From: Phoronis australis
Taxonomy: Eukaryota; Phoronida; Phoronidae
Assembly (NCBI GenBank): GCA_002633005.1
Contig: NMRA01000203.1
Location: 3,852-67,301 of the forward strand
Length of the DNA stretch: 63,450 nt
Direction of reading: 5' to 3'
Shown: piece by piece, positions 1 to 11,585 of the stretch
Layout: each line of letters starts with the position of its first letter
How positions within the stretch are numbered: the stretch's first letter is position 1
Program-made: the position numbers and the translations under genes
The notes under the pieces: model-generated
Told to the model about the DNA's origin: nothing
Databases searched by the model: none
The model's input: only the letters and a program-made list of their open reading frames with translations

Positions 1-1603
1 TCTTATTTTCTGGGCAGGAGTAGAGCATGTTGGTGTTGCCTTTGCCTGCCCTGTTGTTGGAACAACCTGACCTCCTGCCAAATGTGCTCTACCAGGGGTA
101 ATCCTCGTCTGAGGTGAAGTCATGTTGACTCCCTGACCTCCAATGAAACTTGGTGAACCGGGAACGATATTTGACCAAGGTAACGTCCCGATACCCGTGT
201 CTGGCACCATATTTGTTGCATCTACACCCATACTGGACTGACGAACCACGGATAGTGAAGCTTGACCTCTCACTGTACCTGATGTACAAGAGACAATTTT
301 GGCTTGTTGAGGAGTGGATCCAATTCCAATGTAAGGTGTATTCCTTTGTTGCGACCGTAGCGCGGCTGAACTTCTGACTGTACGTCGAACTGGCATGCAT
401 TGTCTAGGCAGATTGCCTTCCTCATTTCCAGTTACACACATATTTTGTCCCGTTAACATTATCCCTTGTGACCTAAAGCTAGACTGTCTAAGTATACTAT
501 TCCTAGTTGGAGTGCAGAGCCTATCCGATGTTTGATTAACACATGTTACTGCAGCACTGGATGTTGTACCTTGCGAGATGCCGACAGCAACTGACTGTAG
601 ACCACAAGCGGGTACGTTTAAAGAATATTGCTTTTCACCAGGTTTCACCAGCACCGTCTTGAAGCCTGTCTCCATGGGTTCGCAAAATAGATTCAGATCT
701 AAGTCCAGATCGTCATCATCAGCGTCCAATGAGAATAGGTTATTTGTGCTACAGTTGACGGCACATTTCTTGCCATTTATAGAACTGGTATCATTCTTAT
801 CAGTGCATTCACTGCTCTGTTCTATAGGTGGCCCATTCACTGGCGTTATGGATTGACAAACCGTACCCACACTGCAAACACTAGCACCTGACTGTCCTTT
901 TATTGCACCTGGTTTGACTAGACCATTAGATTGCTTAGGTCCAAGGTCATGCTTCTTATATGCACCTCTTGGCCCACTACAAGCAGAGGTTTCAAGTTGA
1001 AAACTTTTTACAGAAGTCGGACATGATGGATTTGCACCAAAACCATGACTACTTGAACGTTTAGATATTGCACTTTGTTTGACTTGGTTAGAGTAAGCTT
1101 GCTTCAGAGCATGTCCATGACTTTCTCTTACATCTAGTGGTGCGTTGCCAGCAGAGGTCACTGCTGCATCACTGTGGACCTCTACACTTCCTGTCTGCAT
1201 CCTCAAATGTCCCCGATGGTTTTTAGTAGTGGGTAGCCCATTAGCTGCATCGCTTGATGACAAGACCCTCGCTCCTGTAGTCTTGAAGGAAAATTTTCTT
1301 TTTCCAGCAATATGCGGAGATGCAGACTTGGAATCTGTATTTTTGTTACCTGAAAAAGTACACATTACATTTTGTAGAGCAATTTCTTTGATTTGCTTCC
1401 ACCTGTGAATTGAAAGATTAACCATGTAAAAATTTAATGCCATATACTGCGAAACGGAAACACAGCACTGGAAAATATGTAGCAGCTGTGCACCTGCTGA
1501 CTATTCGGAGAATGATGTATGCAACAACAACAAACTGCTAAGTTTGAAAACACCACATACCTTCTACAGAGATTTCATCATCCAAGGATGCCAACAATAG
1601 GTC
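1..1603 (-). CDS. 5' part of a HROB-like gene, two exons, cut by the window edge
   Basis: Two minus-strand coding exons. The large one runs from 1349 to the window edge (449 open codons) and the small one is 1561-1603. The small exon follows a TTTCAG acceptor, reads DLLLASLDDEISVE and ends at a GTATGT donor leaving one base. The large exon follows an ACTTTTTCAG acceptor that supplies the two missing bases, so the frame joins exactly. An alternative acceptor at 1403 would break the frame. The protein is rich in Ser, Thr, Gln and Gly, has an acidic DDDDLDLDLNLF patch (about 685-720), and reaches TPAQKIR at the edge. HROB proteins have an acidic N-terminus, a long disordered middle and an RRFPGPAG-like motif after such a linker, then an OB fold; only the left neighbour could show those. 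HROB recruits MCM8-MCM9 in recombination repair. The identity is inferred; the coding status is firm. Confidence 0.5.
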
Positions 1604-4262
1604 CTGAAAGTAAAACAACAAACTATGTACTGTAAGTTAGTGTTATTTAGATAGTTTAGTAGATAAAACAAAGGGTTAGAACCAAGTACAAACAGGAAAG
1701 TAATACCAGTACCTGGTAATTGACCTAAAGCCAGGATTCTGAGTGGCAGCTTAATTGACCAATCAGAACGCAGCATTCTTGACACCCCTTCATTTCTAAG
1801 CTGCCATTTTAACCGACAAATATCACTTTGCCGGGTAAAACTTATAGTTTGTTAGCCGACATTACACAATGGGGCGAAGCTTGCGACAGGTCAATTCCTT
1901 TCTGATACAAGTGAAGCATGAGTGTCTTGTGCCGCCGAGCGTACAATATTGTAATTGTCAACATCGTTCGTACTTGACCTTCCGTGGAGTCTTGTGATTT
2001 GTCAGTGTTGTTTGCTTTATATATACTGCTGGCGGGTGGCTGCTGGTAGTCTTTCAGCTGGCAATGTGGCTATTGGGTTTTTTCTTAAGGTCAAGTAGGC
2101 GGGTTAACTTCTAGAAGCTTGGTAAAGTAAATCTGTACTGTTGTGAAAGTGGTATTCTCTCTTTTGTGTGGCATCATGCAGTGCTGCATGTCTGTGTTCG
2201 TCGATTCCTATGTGTGTGTTGTTTTCATGGTGAGCCTGAGTATATTAAGTCTGACACTGGGCACTGGTTTTGAAGGCTGTTTTGAGTGCACATCTGGTGT
2301 GAAGATGTCTCTTTCGCAGTGTCCTGGCTTGAGTCCAGTTATACGTTACCTACGTGAAGTCTGATGGCTATGCGGTAAGCCTATCTCCTGAACTACTTGC
2401 ATGCAGGCCACGTGTACTATATATAGTCCTGTTACCTATTGTCGTCAGGCTCCAAAGGTCGTCCGCCATCTTGTTTCGCGTGCAGCTCAACCACGCGGGA
2501 CTTAGCGTTCCAATTTGGAGTGCTCGTCTGCACGTTAGGTACTAACTTATCGGAAGAGACACGTATCAAAGTAATGAGACAAAAATCGGTGAGTTTACCG
2601 ATTGTTTTTTAAAACCACTTAAAAATCAGTAGATTTTACTAATACACTTTTTTGTGCGTTTTCAGAAGATGTTTTCGAATTTAAATTTTCTTCCGACGGG
2701 ACACAAAACATGATCCAGGGTTTGTTTATGCAATGTATCTGTTTGTCCCAGGCACTAGTAGGATCTAGAAGGCCAAAGGAAAAATCCGCAGACAAATGCG
2801 ATACGCTGGGTTCTTAACATTTTTGCCTCACGTTCACCATTAAACTGCATTGAAATGTTGTCCAATTGGCTTTTATTGGAAACCACAGTGCAGAGCTCAA
2901 CATCAAAGCTTCAAATCGAGTTTATGTCAATAAAAACAGGCTGTTGCAATTTTCATTACTTCGTTGGCCTTTTTCTGCATGTTTCTCAGTTTTTACAAAA
3001 GGGGGCAGCATATGACGAACTTAGGTGTCACAATAAAATGGCTGCCGAAGGCAGTGCACATTTGAAATAACTCGGCACAAATTAAAGAAAACTTCCGAAT
3101 CGATGAATGCGGTATATCTGTGAGAGTTAAATCGAATCCTATTCAGATCATAACTTTGAAGTGGAATAATTCGGTGAGTACAACAGCAAGTCGGTTTTAT
3201 GCTTAGGCGGACGACCATTGGGTTCCCGAGTATAGTACGAATACAAAAAGAAAACAAACTTCAATAACTGAGTTGTGGCAATCTGAAAAAGAGAGCTACG
3301 TTCAGTTTGAAATTTTTTTGCCCCACTGTTCACTAGTTGCGTTTTGAAGTTCAGTCACACACGGCTATCAGTATCTGCTCTAGGCAACACGTAGCCCCTC
3401 GGTTGGCTGGTTAGGCATCCAGGGCGATGTAATTGCCTATCATCTCACTCAGTCTGCTCCGAGTCTGACATGCTGATCGACTTGCCGCAGTTCCGCTAGT
3501 AATAAACCCTGTGGTTACATCTTCATGCATCAAGTTGTTTAACTCACTTCTTCGTCGATTTCGCCAGCATTAAGCATCTTTTGGTGGGATCATTTGCCCG
3601 TTTGCAGCAAAATACTTCTAAAGGCAGAGACACTGCATCGCCAAACCTCAAATGCAGGAAATCAAAAATTCCGCAAAAGTACACTTCCGCTTGGAGATCA
3701 AAAATGGACATTTCGAATAGTGGTAGAACAGTAATGCTGTCCCGGAGGGGTGGGCTACTGCCGTAAATTATCGTACATGCAGTTGACTAGAGGAAGTTAC
3801 GCATGTATAAAAAACGTGCGCAGATCAATTATTGGATGCATAAAATATTAAACCCTCGACGTTTAGACTTCGCCCGGGCTGATGCATTGAAAAAGGTTGT
3901 CTCTAGACTGAAGTGGTCGCGGATAAATCAGACTTTCTTGAAAAACCAACTCACTTTTGTGGATTTTTTAAAATCTCAATTCACCCGCTTGGGGACGATA
4001 ATGAAGGATTGAGAAGTTTGCTCTGTTGTATAACCATATGTAAACGGATAAGTTTTCAAGACTCGTCATTTTAATTTCAACACCACATGGTTCAACAAAG
4101 TCCCCTCTGAGCTCAAAACACGATTGTCAGTTTTCAAGGAATCTGAGATAAAATCAAAACGTTTCAAAATACGTTTCTAAATAGAGAGCTGCATTTTTTA
4201 ATTCCTGCCAGCTCATCTTGCAAGTCTCACGCTGTACCAATGAGATAAATATTTATGTATAT
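1604..4262. other. Non-coding stretch with a possible decayed LTR
   Basis: No convincing exon apart from the candidate start near 2469. Around 3330-3583 there is a stretch resembling the end of a retroviral-type LTR: an AATAAA at about 3501, then, some 80 bases on, a TGGTGGGATC that could be a primer site. No internal coding region or second LTR is seen, so this is only a suggestion. The short ORFs at 3581-3766 and 3803-4012 match nothing I recognise. Confidence 0.3.
2420..2480 (-). promoter_or_regulatory. Candidate start site of the minus-strand gene with YY1-like motif
   Basis: On the minus strand a perfect YY1-type core, CAAGATGGCGG, overlaps an ATG at 2469. It opens MADDLWSLTTI and then a good donor (ATAG|GTAACA). 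This is the usual look of a TATA-less animal promoter with the start codon inside the YY1 site. It leaves one base, whereas the 1561-1603 exon needs a phase-0 junction. So either another small exon lies between, or this start belongs to something else. Confidence 0.3.
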
Positions 4263-4292
4263 AGCCAGGAAGAGATAACCAGGAAGGGACAA
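4263..4292 (+). repeat. 27-bp inverted repeat arm, left copy
   Basis: The last 27 bases here are the exact reverse complement of 9990-10016. The arms contain the nested direct repeat AGGAAGAGA/AGGAAGGGA. The arms are 5.7 kb apart and could be termini of one large element now filled with insertions, or two members of a dispersed family. Confidence 0.6.
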
Positions 4293-4893
4293 GTGTTTTA
4301 GTGCATTTTAACGTATTTTCAAAGGTGATTTCAAAAGTAAATGTTAAAGTAGTCTGGAATCCAAGCATTGTGTTTGAAAGCTTAACTCTTTAGCTATAAA
4401 ATGACACCACTTTTGTCCCCAAAGACTTCATATTAATGGCACTGGGATGCTTTGAACATGACTTGTTTTACCCTTCCAAAAGATGCCTCTTCCCAGGCAT
4501 GTACTCGGGCATGATCCTCTTTTTTGAACCAACAGATGTCACTAATATATGCAAATGAGGCTCGCATCGTCTACGTCATACGACGTCATACGGCGCGAGC
4601 TTCCAATTTGAACCCTCGAGTGCCTATAGTGAATGACTTGAAACGCAGTTCTATCTGACTGGGCAGATCTAAGAAAATGAAGAACTCATCATGCAAGTCA
4701 ATGTTCAAAGGACATTGAATGGTTTCACATGAAAATACATTTAATTGTATTTGGATACGTTTGCATGTGTGTATGCGTGGACTTCGTCATTTTGCTTAAA
4801 TCCAGATTTAGAAGCAGGTGTTAGTCAAGAAATTAGCTGCTCCCGCCACGGTGGCCGGTGTCGTGGCGTCGCCGGGAAGTCTGATCCATGCAT

Positions 4894-5829
4894 GCGCAAT
4901 TCGACGAACTAATGCTAGTCGCTGGTCAGCTCTGCTATGATTCATGCGCAATTCGACGAACTAATGCTAGTCGCTGGTCAGCTCTGCTATGATTCATGCG
5001 CAATTCGACGAACTAATGCTAGTCGCTGGTCAGCTCTGCTATGATTCATGCGCAATTCGACGAACTAATGCTAGTCGCTGGTCAGCTCTGCTATGATTCA
5101 TGCGCAATTCGACGAACTAATGCTAGTCGCTGGTCAGCTCTGCTATGATTCATGCGCAATTCGACGAACTAATGCTAGTCGCTGGTCAGCTCTGCTATGA
5201 TTCATGCGCAATTCGACGAACTAATGCTAGTCGCTGGTCAGCTCTGCTATGATTCATGCGCAATTCGACGAACTAATGCTAGTCGCTGGTCAGCTCTGCT
5301 ATGATTCATGCGCAATTCGACGAACTAATGCTAGTCGCTGGTCAGCTCTGCTATGATTCATGCGCAATTCGACGAACTAATGCTAGTCGCTGGTCAGCTC
5401 TGCTATGATTCATGCGCAATTCGACGAACTAATGCTAGTCGCTGGTCAGCTCTGCTATGATTCATGCGCAATTCGACGAACTAATGCTAGTCGCTGGTCA
5501 GCTCTGCTATGATTCATGCGCAATTCGACGAACTAATGCTAGTCGCTGGTCAGCTCTGCTATGATTCATGCGCAATTCGACGAACTAATGCTAGTCGCTG
5601 GTCAGCTCTGCTATGATTCATGCGCAATTCGACGAACTAATGCTAGTCGCTGGTCAGCTCTGCTATGATTCATGCGCAATTCGACGAACTAATGCTAGTC
5701 GCTGGTCAGCTCTGCTATGATTCATGCGCAATTCGACGAACTAATGCTAGTCGCTGGTCAGCTCTGCTATGATTCATGCGCAATTCGACGAACTAATGCT
5801 AGTCGCTGGTCAGCTCCGCTATGATTCAT
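4894..5829 (+). repeat. 52-bp satellite, about 18 near-identical head-to-tail copies
   Basis: The unit begins GCGCAATTCGACGAACTAAT and ends CTGCTATGATTCAT. The spacing is exactly 52 bp throughout (first at 4894, second at 4946). I see almost no variation until the last copy, where CTCTGCT becomes CTCCGCT. Such homogeneity implies recent expansion or ongoing homogenisation. There are no spacers, so it is not a CRISPR-like array, and 52 is not a multiple of three. It lies in intergenic DNA between the two flanking genes. Confidence 0.97.
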
Positions 5830-7171
5830 TTGAGACGTGCGGCTTAACTCGAACCTATACCCGTGTTCTGGCTCCAAGGTCGTTTTTTGACCCAGTTTCG
5901 GGAAAAGTTCATTTTAATACGGTCATTTCCTGAAGATTTTTTGGAAAGATATGATCCCGAAATCCTTGGCCTATAGAGCTGTATCAAAATTCCTTGTTGA
6001 AACACGGCCACTGGTCCAGCTTCTGCAGGGCGGCTGGGAAAATGAACGCGTGTCCCAAAAATGCACACACTTCAACCCCTCAGTGCAGTTCAAGTTCTTT
6101 CCCCGTCAATCACTGTGCGCGGATTCTACTGCATGACTACACCTTATTTTTAACGTGGGTGCGTCACTGAGTCACAACGTGTCCAGCCTTTGCAGTGTGC
6201 ACGGGAATGGCAAGCAAACGATTCGGTCTAGAAGAACCTAAATTCATTGCACAATACTGGGAACTACAAGCATCAAGGAAGTGCAAAGACAATCTTTCCA
6301 AATTTATGAGCAATGACTTGAACTTCTTTTTTGATCTACGGTTTGTAAATTTTTGAATTTCATTAGTCTAGTTTTTAATTCAATAAAGCATTTAGAGCTG
6401 CCCCACATTCAAGAAATACCCCTGTTATCGTTTAGGGTCCTTCTTTGCGATATGGTGGTCAGATGATGGATCGAATTTTTGCCTTCAGGCTTCAACTAAG
6501 TTCAGTGACGCATCGCCATTTCTTACAAGACAGCTTCTGTGCTGTGCACGAATGTTTTGTGTTTTTGATGAATTTGGAATCTCAACTTCCCCTCATGAGT
6601 AGTTGGTAGTGTCATGCCGGAGGTGTACAGAAGGCGCAGTACTGAAAAAAGTGAGGGCTAAAGCCCCCTCAGCCCCCCTGTAGTGCACCGCCTATGGACC
6701 ACTGGAAAACTTGGACTGAATTAATACGCTCCGAAAAACTTTTGCTTCACAAATTTTCTCGAATTTTCGAAATACATGTATGAATGATTAAGTGCACATT
6801 TTCAAGGGCACTTAGACGACCTATGCTGCAAAAACGGAGACCCAACAATTGTCCTGGCCAGGGCCCTCAAATGGTAAGCCATACACTGAAACCGAGTTGT
6901 CAATGTTCTCTTGAATTTTCGCTCTGATCAGTATTCGAAGTCTTTCTTTTTTGTCTTTCCCCAGCCCCACACCTTTGTCGGTTGCCATGGTTTGACCCTG
7001 AGGCATGCAATTTTTTTGGGGTGGCACTCGCCCTCCCCCCGCTTACTAAGGTCCTGATGCAAGGAGTCCATCGTTGGTCCAAGGTCAATGTTGTGTTTCA
7101 ACACGCATTCGTTGTATAGCTTGAGCATTGAATTAAAGGTTTAAGAAATACAGTATCTCAGTTTTGCGCGT
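5830..7171. other. Intergenic DNA with one dispersed-repeat fragment
   Basis: No gene seen. Around 6603-6690 lies a fragment of a dispersed family marked by GGCGCAGTACTGAAAAAAGT followed by a C-rich tract and a GCCTATGGACC-like end. Related copies are at about 10084-10165 and 10628-10733. The rest shows nothing beyond AT-rich sequence and short chance ORFs. Confidence 0.5.
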
Positions 7172-8474
7172 TTAAAGGCGAAGGCAACCTTTTTTCATGT
7201 CATTTTAGCAAAAATAAGGTTCGTTGATTATCCCAGACATATTTTTCACTTATTTACTGCTTTTCGTAATTTAATTGATTACTCGTTGTCTACTCCGGAA
7301 GTGACGTTTTGGAAGGCAAGAATTTCGCGCCAATTTCTTTTCATATAGTCTGACTGAGAGCAGTCGAGTCAGTCATTGTTCTACCTCGGTTGTGATAAGT
7401 TCGGTCGTCGTTTGCTTTTGCTTAGGAGTCAGTCAACATGCCACGCTGTTGCTGCGTACTGGGGTGTACTCATTATTGTCTCACGTACAGAGTAAGAACT
7501 GTCCCACTTGCCTGAGTGTCCCGCGACACACTCCCACTGAAGAGTGATCTGAGCACCCAAGTTGCTTGCATCCCGCCGTGTGACTCCCTCGCCACACACC
7601 TGGCACCTTCCAAATAGCTCCAATACAAGTCCACAATAAACTTATCAAACTTAGGCTCACCGATCTGTTCATTGGATGACGAACTGTCCTCTTCACTGGG
7701 TGTCGAACTGGGCCTGTATTCACTCCCACTACTCAACATCGCTGCAGGACTGCTTACAGGCTCTGGGCTCAGAGACAACAGCACAGGGCGAATCACTGCT
7801 AGTTTCCGAAATTGCACGCAATGGGGTACGTTCGGAGGCACGGGTGACAGCAGATGAAGTGCCTCCAGTCAGTGTATATAGTGGCCACAGCTCCCAAGGC
7901 TTCTCGCTTCAAAAACGCAATTCTCGGGGTTGGCGACGGAGCACTGCCGGGAATCGACAGCGACGGTAAGGTACCCTTCTTAAGGCGTTGTTTTGCAGTG
8001 ACCTTCATCAATTCAGCGTGCATATCTGTCATAATCTGACGGCAGAAAATGCTTGCCACACACTCGGTAACCCTCCACTGCTTTGTACGTTGCGTGGACG
8101 GGTAACGCTGCGTTCTTCACATGAACGAGCTAGCCAAGTACGCGAAGTGTGTCATCCTTCGGAAAGCGACGCAAGGTACCCAAAGCGCGTGTGAGACGTG
8201 GCATGTTGACTGACTTGTAAACAAAAGCAAACGACGACCGAACTGATCACAACCGAGGTAGAACAATGACTCACTCGACAGCTCTCACAGTCAGACTATA
8301 ATGAAAAGAAATTGGCGCGAAACTCTTGCCTCCCCAAACGTCACTTCCGGAGTAGATGACGAGAAATTAATCAAATTACGAAAAGTTGCAATTAAGTGAA
8401 AAATGTGTCTGGGATAATCAACGAACCTTATTTGTGCTAAAAGTGACATGAAAAAAGGTTGCTTTCACCTTTAA
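7172..8474 (-). mobile_element. Kolobok-like DNA transposon, non-autonomous, long TIRs, TTAA target
   Basis: The element is bounded by TTAA on both sides (7172-7175 and 8471-8474). Its ends are AGGCGAAGGCAACC and, inverted, AGGTGAAAGCAACC. The terminal inverted repeats continue for about 270 bp (7176-7440 against 8205-8470) with scattered differences. Between them the minus strand holds a broken THAP-type protein. TTAA duplication plus a THAP-finger protein is the established signature of the Kolobok superfamily. PiggyBac also uses TTAA but lacks THAP. At 1.3 kb with no catalytic core visible, it is probably a deletion derivative mobilised in trans. Confidence 0.75.
7429..8205 (-). pseudogene. 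Decayed THAP-finger transposon protein
   Basis: Reading the minus strand from about 8205, pieces in different frames give MPR, then RRFPKDDTLR, VCGKHFLPSDYD, and RLKKGTLPSLSIPG. These are, in order, the start, the FPKD-x-LR turn, the C-x2-H zinc-ligand end and the tail of a THAP domain. Further on, an open stretch of 122 codons (7841-7473) is Ser/Pro/Glu-rich. A last piece, LFGRCQVCGEGV followed by WECVAGHSGKWDSS, is a CxxC...C..GH zinc-ribbon-like motif seen in related transposon proteins. Stops and frame changes lie between the pieces (a TAG soon after the FPKD motif). It is not functional as written. Confidence 0.65.
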
Positions 8475-8797
8475 TTGTGCGTGTAAAAGGGTTTATAGAT
8501 TCGTACTGAATTTGTTGCTGCAACTTGTCTCATGGGCCTGTATCCGGCACGTGACCACAAATGTGGACACTAATTCGGCTATTGCGCAAGTCGACTGTAG
8601 CAAGGTGGCCAGTGAAAATGTAAGGCAGTGACAACTCGCATTTCTAGTCTCTTATTATGAAAACCATTGAAGGCAATTACCAGCACCTGCAAACAAGAAT
8701 TTGGAAGTATGGAGAATTTCAACAGGAGTTAGTTGTATACTTAGTCGCGAAGCTACCGACATTCCAGCCACGGTTACTGCCGGTCCTTTGAAGCAAT

Positions 8798-9013
8798 TAT
8801 AGCACATATATACGAATTTTTAAGAATGGCAAGGGTGCGTTTTGTGTTGACGGAAATGTCCATGGCGTCAAGGAATTTGAGGCATTTAATGATGAACAAC
8901 ACCTAGCAAAACTAACTTCCAAGTATGCATACTGTGGCGGAATTAAGAAATACGATTATGGCTGTGCTAACTGTAGCAGAACCACAAAGTGTGCTAAAAT
9001 GGTAGAAAATTAG
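8798..9013 (+). pseudogene. Cys-rich coding remnant of unknown family
   Basis: An open frame of about 70 codons ending in TAG at 9011-9013 reads in part FCVDGNVHGVKEFEAF and ends YCGGIKKYDYGCANCSRT then TTKCAKM. Balanced composition and paired Cys (C..C..C) make it look like once-coding sequence rather than noise. No ATG is suitably placed and a TGA lies upstream. I do not recognise the family. Its position just outside the Kolobok-like element suggests a transposon or retrogene relic. A CAATTATAG acceptor-like sequence precedes it, so a real exon is not excluded. Confidence 0.35.
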
Positions 9014-9539
9014 GCATAACATTTTTGTAGCCTGAGCAGATAAAAGGTTGATTGGCGCAAGAGAAGGCCGATGTCTTCAATGCTCAGAAAAATTTCGGCA
9101 GGCAAGAGACTTGCCAAGAAAACGACACAGTTGAGTCCGGGCATTCTAAAGGAAGAACTGCAGCCAATTCCAATTATTCGGTGCAACTTCTCTCACCCGA
9201 CAGTGTTGTTTCACGATACCGCAACCTCAAACAGCGTCAAAGAAACGAAACGCGGAGGATGAGATATTACAGAGTATTAATATTTATTCTTGGATACAGG
9301 TGTCCACCTCAAAATTAATTTCCCACGGCCATTCTTTATGCCAATAGCAATGTTTTCGTCAACTGAAGAACAGGAATCATAGACATCCCGCACGCTCCGT
9401 CTATGGTTCTGACACTTCAAATTTTTGTCAACACGACATGTAGCCGCATAAAGTTTGATGTTGACCTCATTCTAATCTCTGCAATCCACTGTCAGGGGAC
9501 GAAAACAATTCAAAGTCCGCTCCTCGAAATAGGGCTTGC

Positions 9540-9760
9540 TTAGCTGGAATTCAGAACTGCGGTCATGAGAGTGTTTTCACCTCCTGATTGCGAAGCGATC
9601 GAGTGGTATCTTCATCAGCGCGTGCTCTCAGTGGGAGGTCACCGCTTTATCCACTCAAGCGCTCGACCAACAACTGACGAGAGTCTCAGAACTCCCACAT
9701 GCAAATTTGATATGCAAATGAGGGAGTACTTGACTACTGCGCCATCTATACATCGACGGA
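9540..9760 (-). repeat. Possible tRNA-derived SINE
   Basis: The minus strand carries GCGCTTGAGTGGATAAAGCG, close to a Pol III A box, followed about 60 bases on by a weak B-box-like CACTCGATCGC. On the plus strand ATGCAAAT-type sequences occur at about 9700-9720 and again at 4549-4556, near the two arms of the 27-bp inverted repeat. The B box is poor, so the call is tentative. Confidence 0.3.
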
Positions 9761-9989
9761 AAAGCTTAAATACCCGTGACTGCGTGTGGGAAGTTGCGAT
9801 TGAGTGCTCTGAAGTCGATATTTTTAAAGTACAATTACACCACTGTTTAAGGTTGCAAAGTGAGTTTTTTGATATCCTTCTATAGAAAAAGCTTTAATCT
9901 CTCTGATAAAATCATCTGTTTCCTTTTAAACGAAACTTAAGTCCTGAAATTAGACCGGGGAAGGAGGCCAAAAACGGCGGTTTAGCTAG

Positions 9990-10019
9990 TTGTCCCTTCC
10001 TGGTTATCTCTTCCTGCTA
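9990..10019 (-). repeat. 27-bp inverted repeat arm, right copy
   Basis: Exact reverse complement of the arm ending at 4292 over 27 bases (TTGTCCCTTCCTGGTTATCT and on). See the left copy for interpretation. Confidence 0.6.
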
Positions 10020-10083
10020 AAATGTAATTACTCGGGGAACAGATGTTAGTGCGTACTCTTCAAAGATAAATTACACGCGATGT

Positions 10084-10733
10084 TCATGGACGGTGCATCA
10101 TAGGGGGTTATTGCGCCGCCCATGGAATCCATCAGCAGTGCAGTACTGAAATAAGTGGTGCACCACTTATCATGTTTCATTGAGCTTCAAACACTATGTA
10201 CCCGCTACAATGTGCACTCATATATAATGCACAAACTTGAAGCAGGGTTTTCTTGCAAGCAGCTGTTCTTATTTTTTCATTGAATTTTAAAGTTAGTAAA
10301 ATACCAGGTGCTAGTGACCAGTCCAAAGATAGAGTGCTCTATATAATTGTTACAGAATCCTCTACAAACTTTTTTGTCGACAGTCTTGTTCTTTTCCAAT
10401 TTACATGATTATTGGACTAAGAACTGTTAGCAGTTCCCTGTTGTCGAATCATCCATGTTTCGACATAAGGTCCTGGGTCGAACATAGAAAGCGGGGGACC
10501 ATTGACCTTGCCAAGGATCGAACTGGAGGTAGTTTCTAATAGGAAACAAGACCGTTCGTCTGTTCAGCTATTCATTTTGCTGAATACTCGTTCGCGGTCT
10601 GCTGTACTGCAAGGAAGAGTCTTAATAATGGGAGGTGCAGCCCTGAAAGAAGTGGGGGCTATAGCCCTCCAGCCCCCGTCGTACCGCCCATAGACTATGG
10701 GCGGCGCAGCACTGTGGTGAACCGCCCATGTTA
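10084..10733 (+). repeat. Two fragments of a dispersed GGCGCAG-type repeat
   Basis: At 10084-10165 and 10628-10733 the motif GGGCGG(C/T)GCAGCACTG with a following GCCC-rich tract and CCGCCCATG occurs in both orientations. The second copy has CCGCCCATAGACTATGGGCGG, a short perfect palindrome. A third fragment is at about 6603-6690. No coding potential. Confidence 0.55.
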
Positions 10734-11093
10734 ACGTAGAGGTCCAGTTGACGCAGAGCACTTGGTAGGTTGTCTACTTTACTGAACTGTCTCCTCCATT
10801 TCTACGAACTCACGCATTCCTCTGATTGCCCTAGTGGAAACTAGCCCAAGCCGATAGCAAATTTGCTTGACTTCGTGTTCGCCATGTTTTAATCCCGGAT
10901 CTCATCGGCCACATTTTGGTCCAAGATGCTCAAAATAGAGCAAAATGACTGCTCATCATTGTCAAGTCAACGCCACTCAAAGTTCACAACATATTTTAGA
11001 ATAAATTGTGCAGGACTTATAGTCATGCGCGCTGGAATATTTGGCAACAATGCTGTCGCCAGCATAGCAGTGCATCGATACCGTAAGCTATTG

Positions 11094-11361
11094 CATCAAG
11101 ACTACGCCTCACTATACCGTCACTTACTTTGCATCAAGACTACGCCCCACTGTACCGTCACTTACTTTGCATCAAGACTACGCCCCACTATACCGTCACT
11201 TACTTTGCATCAAGACTACGCCCCACTATACCGTCACTTACTTTGCATCAAGACTACGCCTCACTATACCGTCACTTACTTTGCATCAAGACTACGCCCC
11301 ACTATACCGTCACTTACTTTGCATCAAGACTACGCCCCACTATACCGTCACTTACTTTGCA
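11094..11361 (+). repeat. 38-bp minisatellite, 7 copies
   Basis: The unit starts CATCAAGACTACGCCCCACT and ends with TTACTTTG. The copies differ only at CCCC/CTC and TATA/TGTA positions. Stop-free in several frames, so it throws up long spurious ORFs (10926-11417 and others). Confidence 0.95.
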
Positions 11362-11585
11362 CAGGCGATATGTTAAGATGTAAAAAGACGGTTGGCTGCA
11401 CCTACACCCCACCATAATGTAGCTTACGGTGCGTAGGCACTAATTGAGTGAAATTAGTACAGAACGTGATGGGGAGGATTGTAGATTGTAGACCCTCTAT
11501 AGCCAGCCGAGGGGCGAAGTGTTGCCTGGAACACATACACATGTGCCCATACAACAAGTAACAAATTATATTACAATAGTTATTA

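Noticed and set aside
1350-1402. Extending the large HROB-like exon to the acceptor at 1403
   Set aside because: Open, but leaves the wrong phase for the 1561-1603 exon; the acceptor before 1349 fits phase and has a better pyrimidine tract.
4894-5829. CRISPR-like array
   Set aside because: Units are contiguous with no unique spacers, in an animal genome.
10926-11417. 163-codon ORF and two overlapping frames
   Set aside because: Produced by the 38-bp minisatellite; all three frames are open and no domain is visible.
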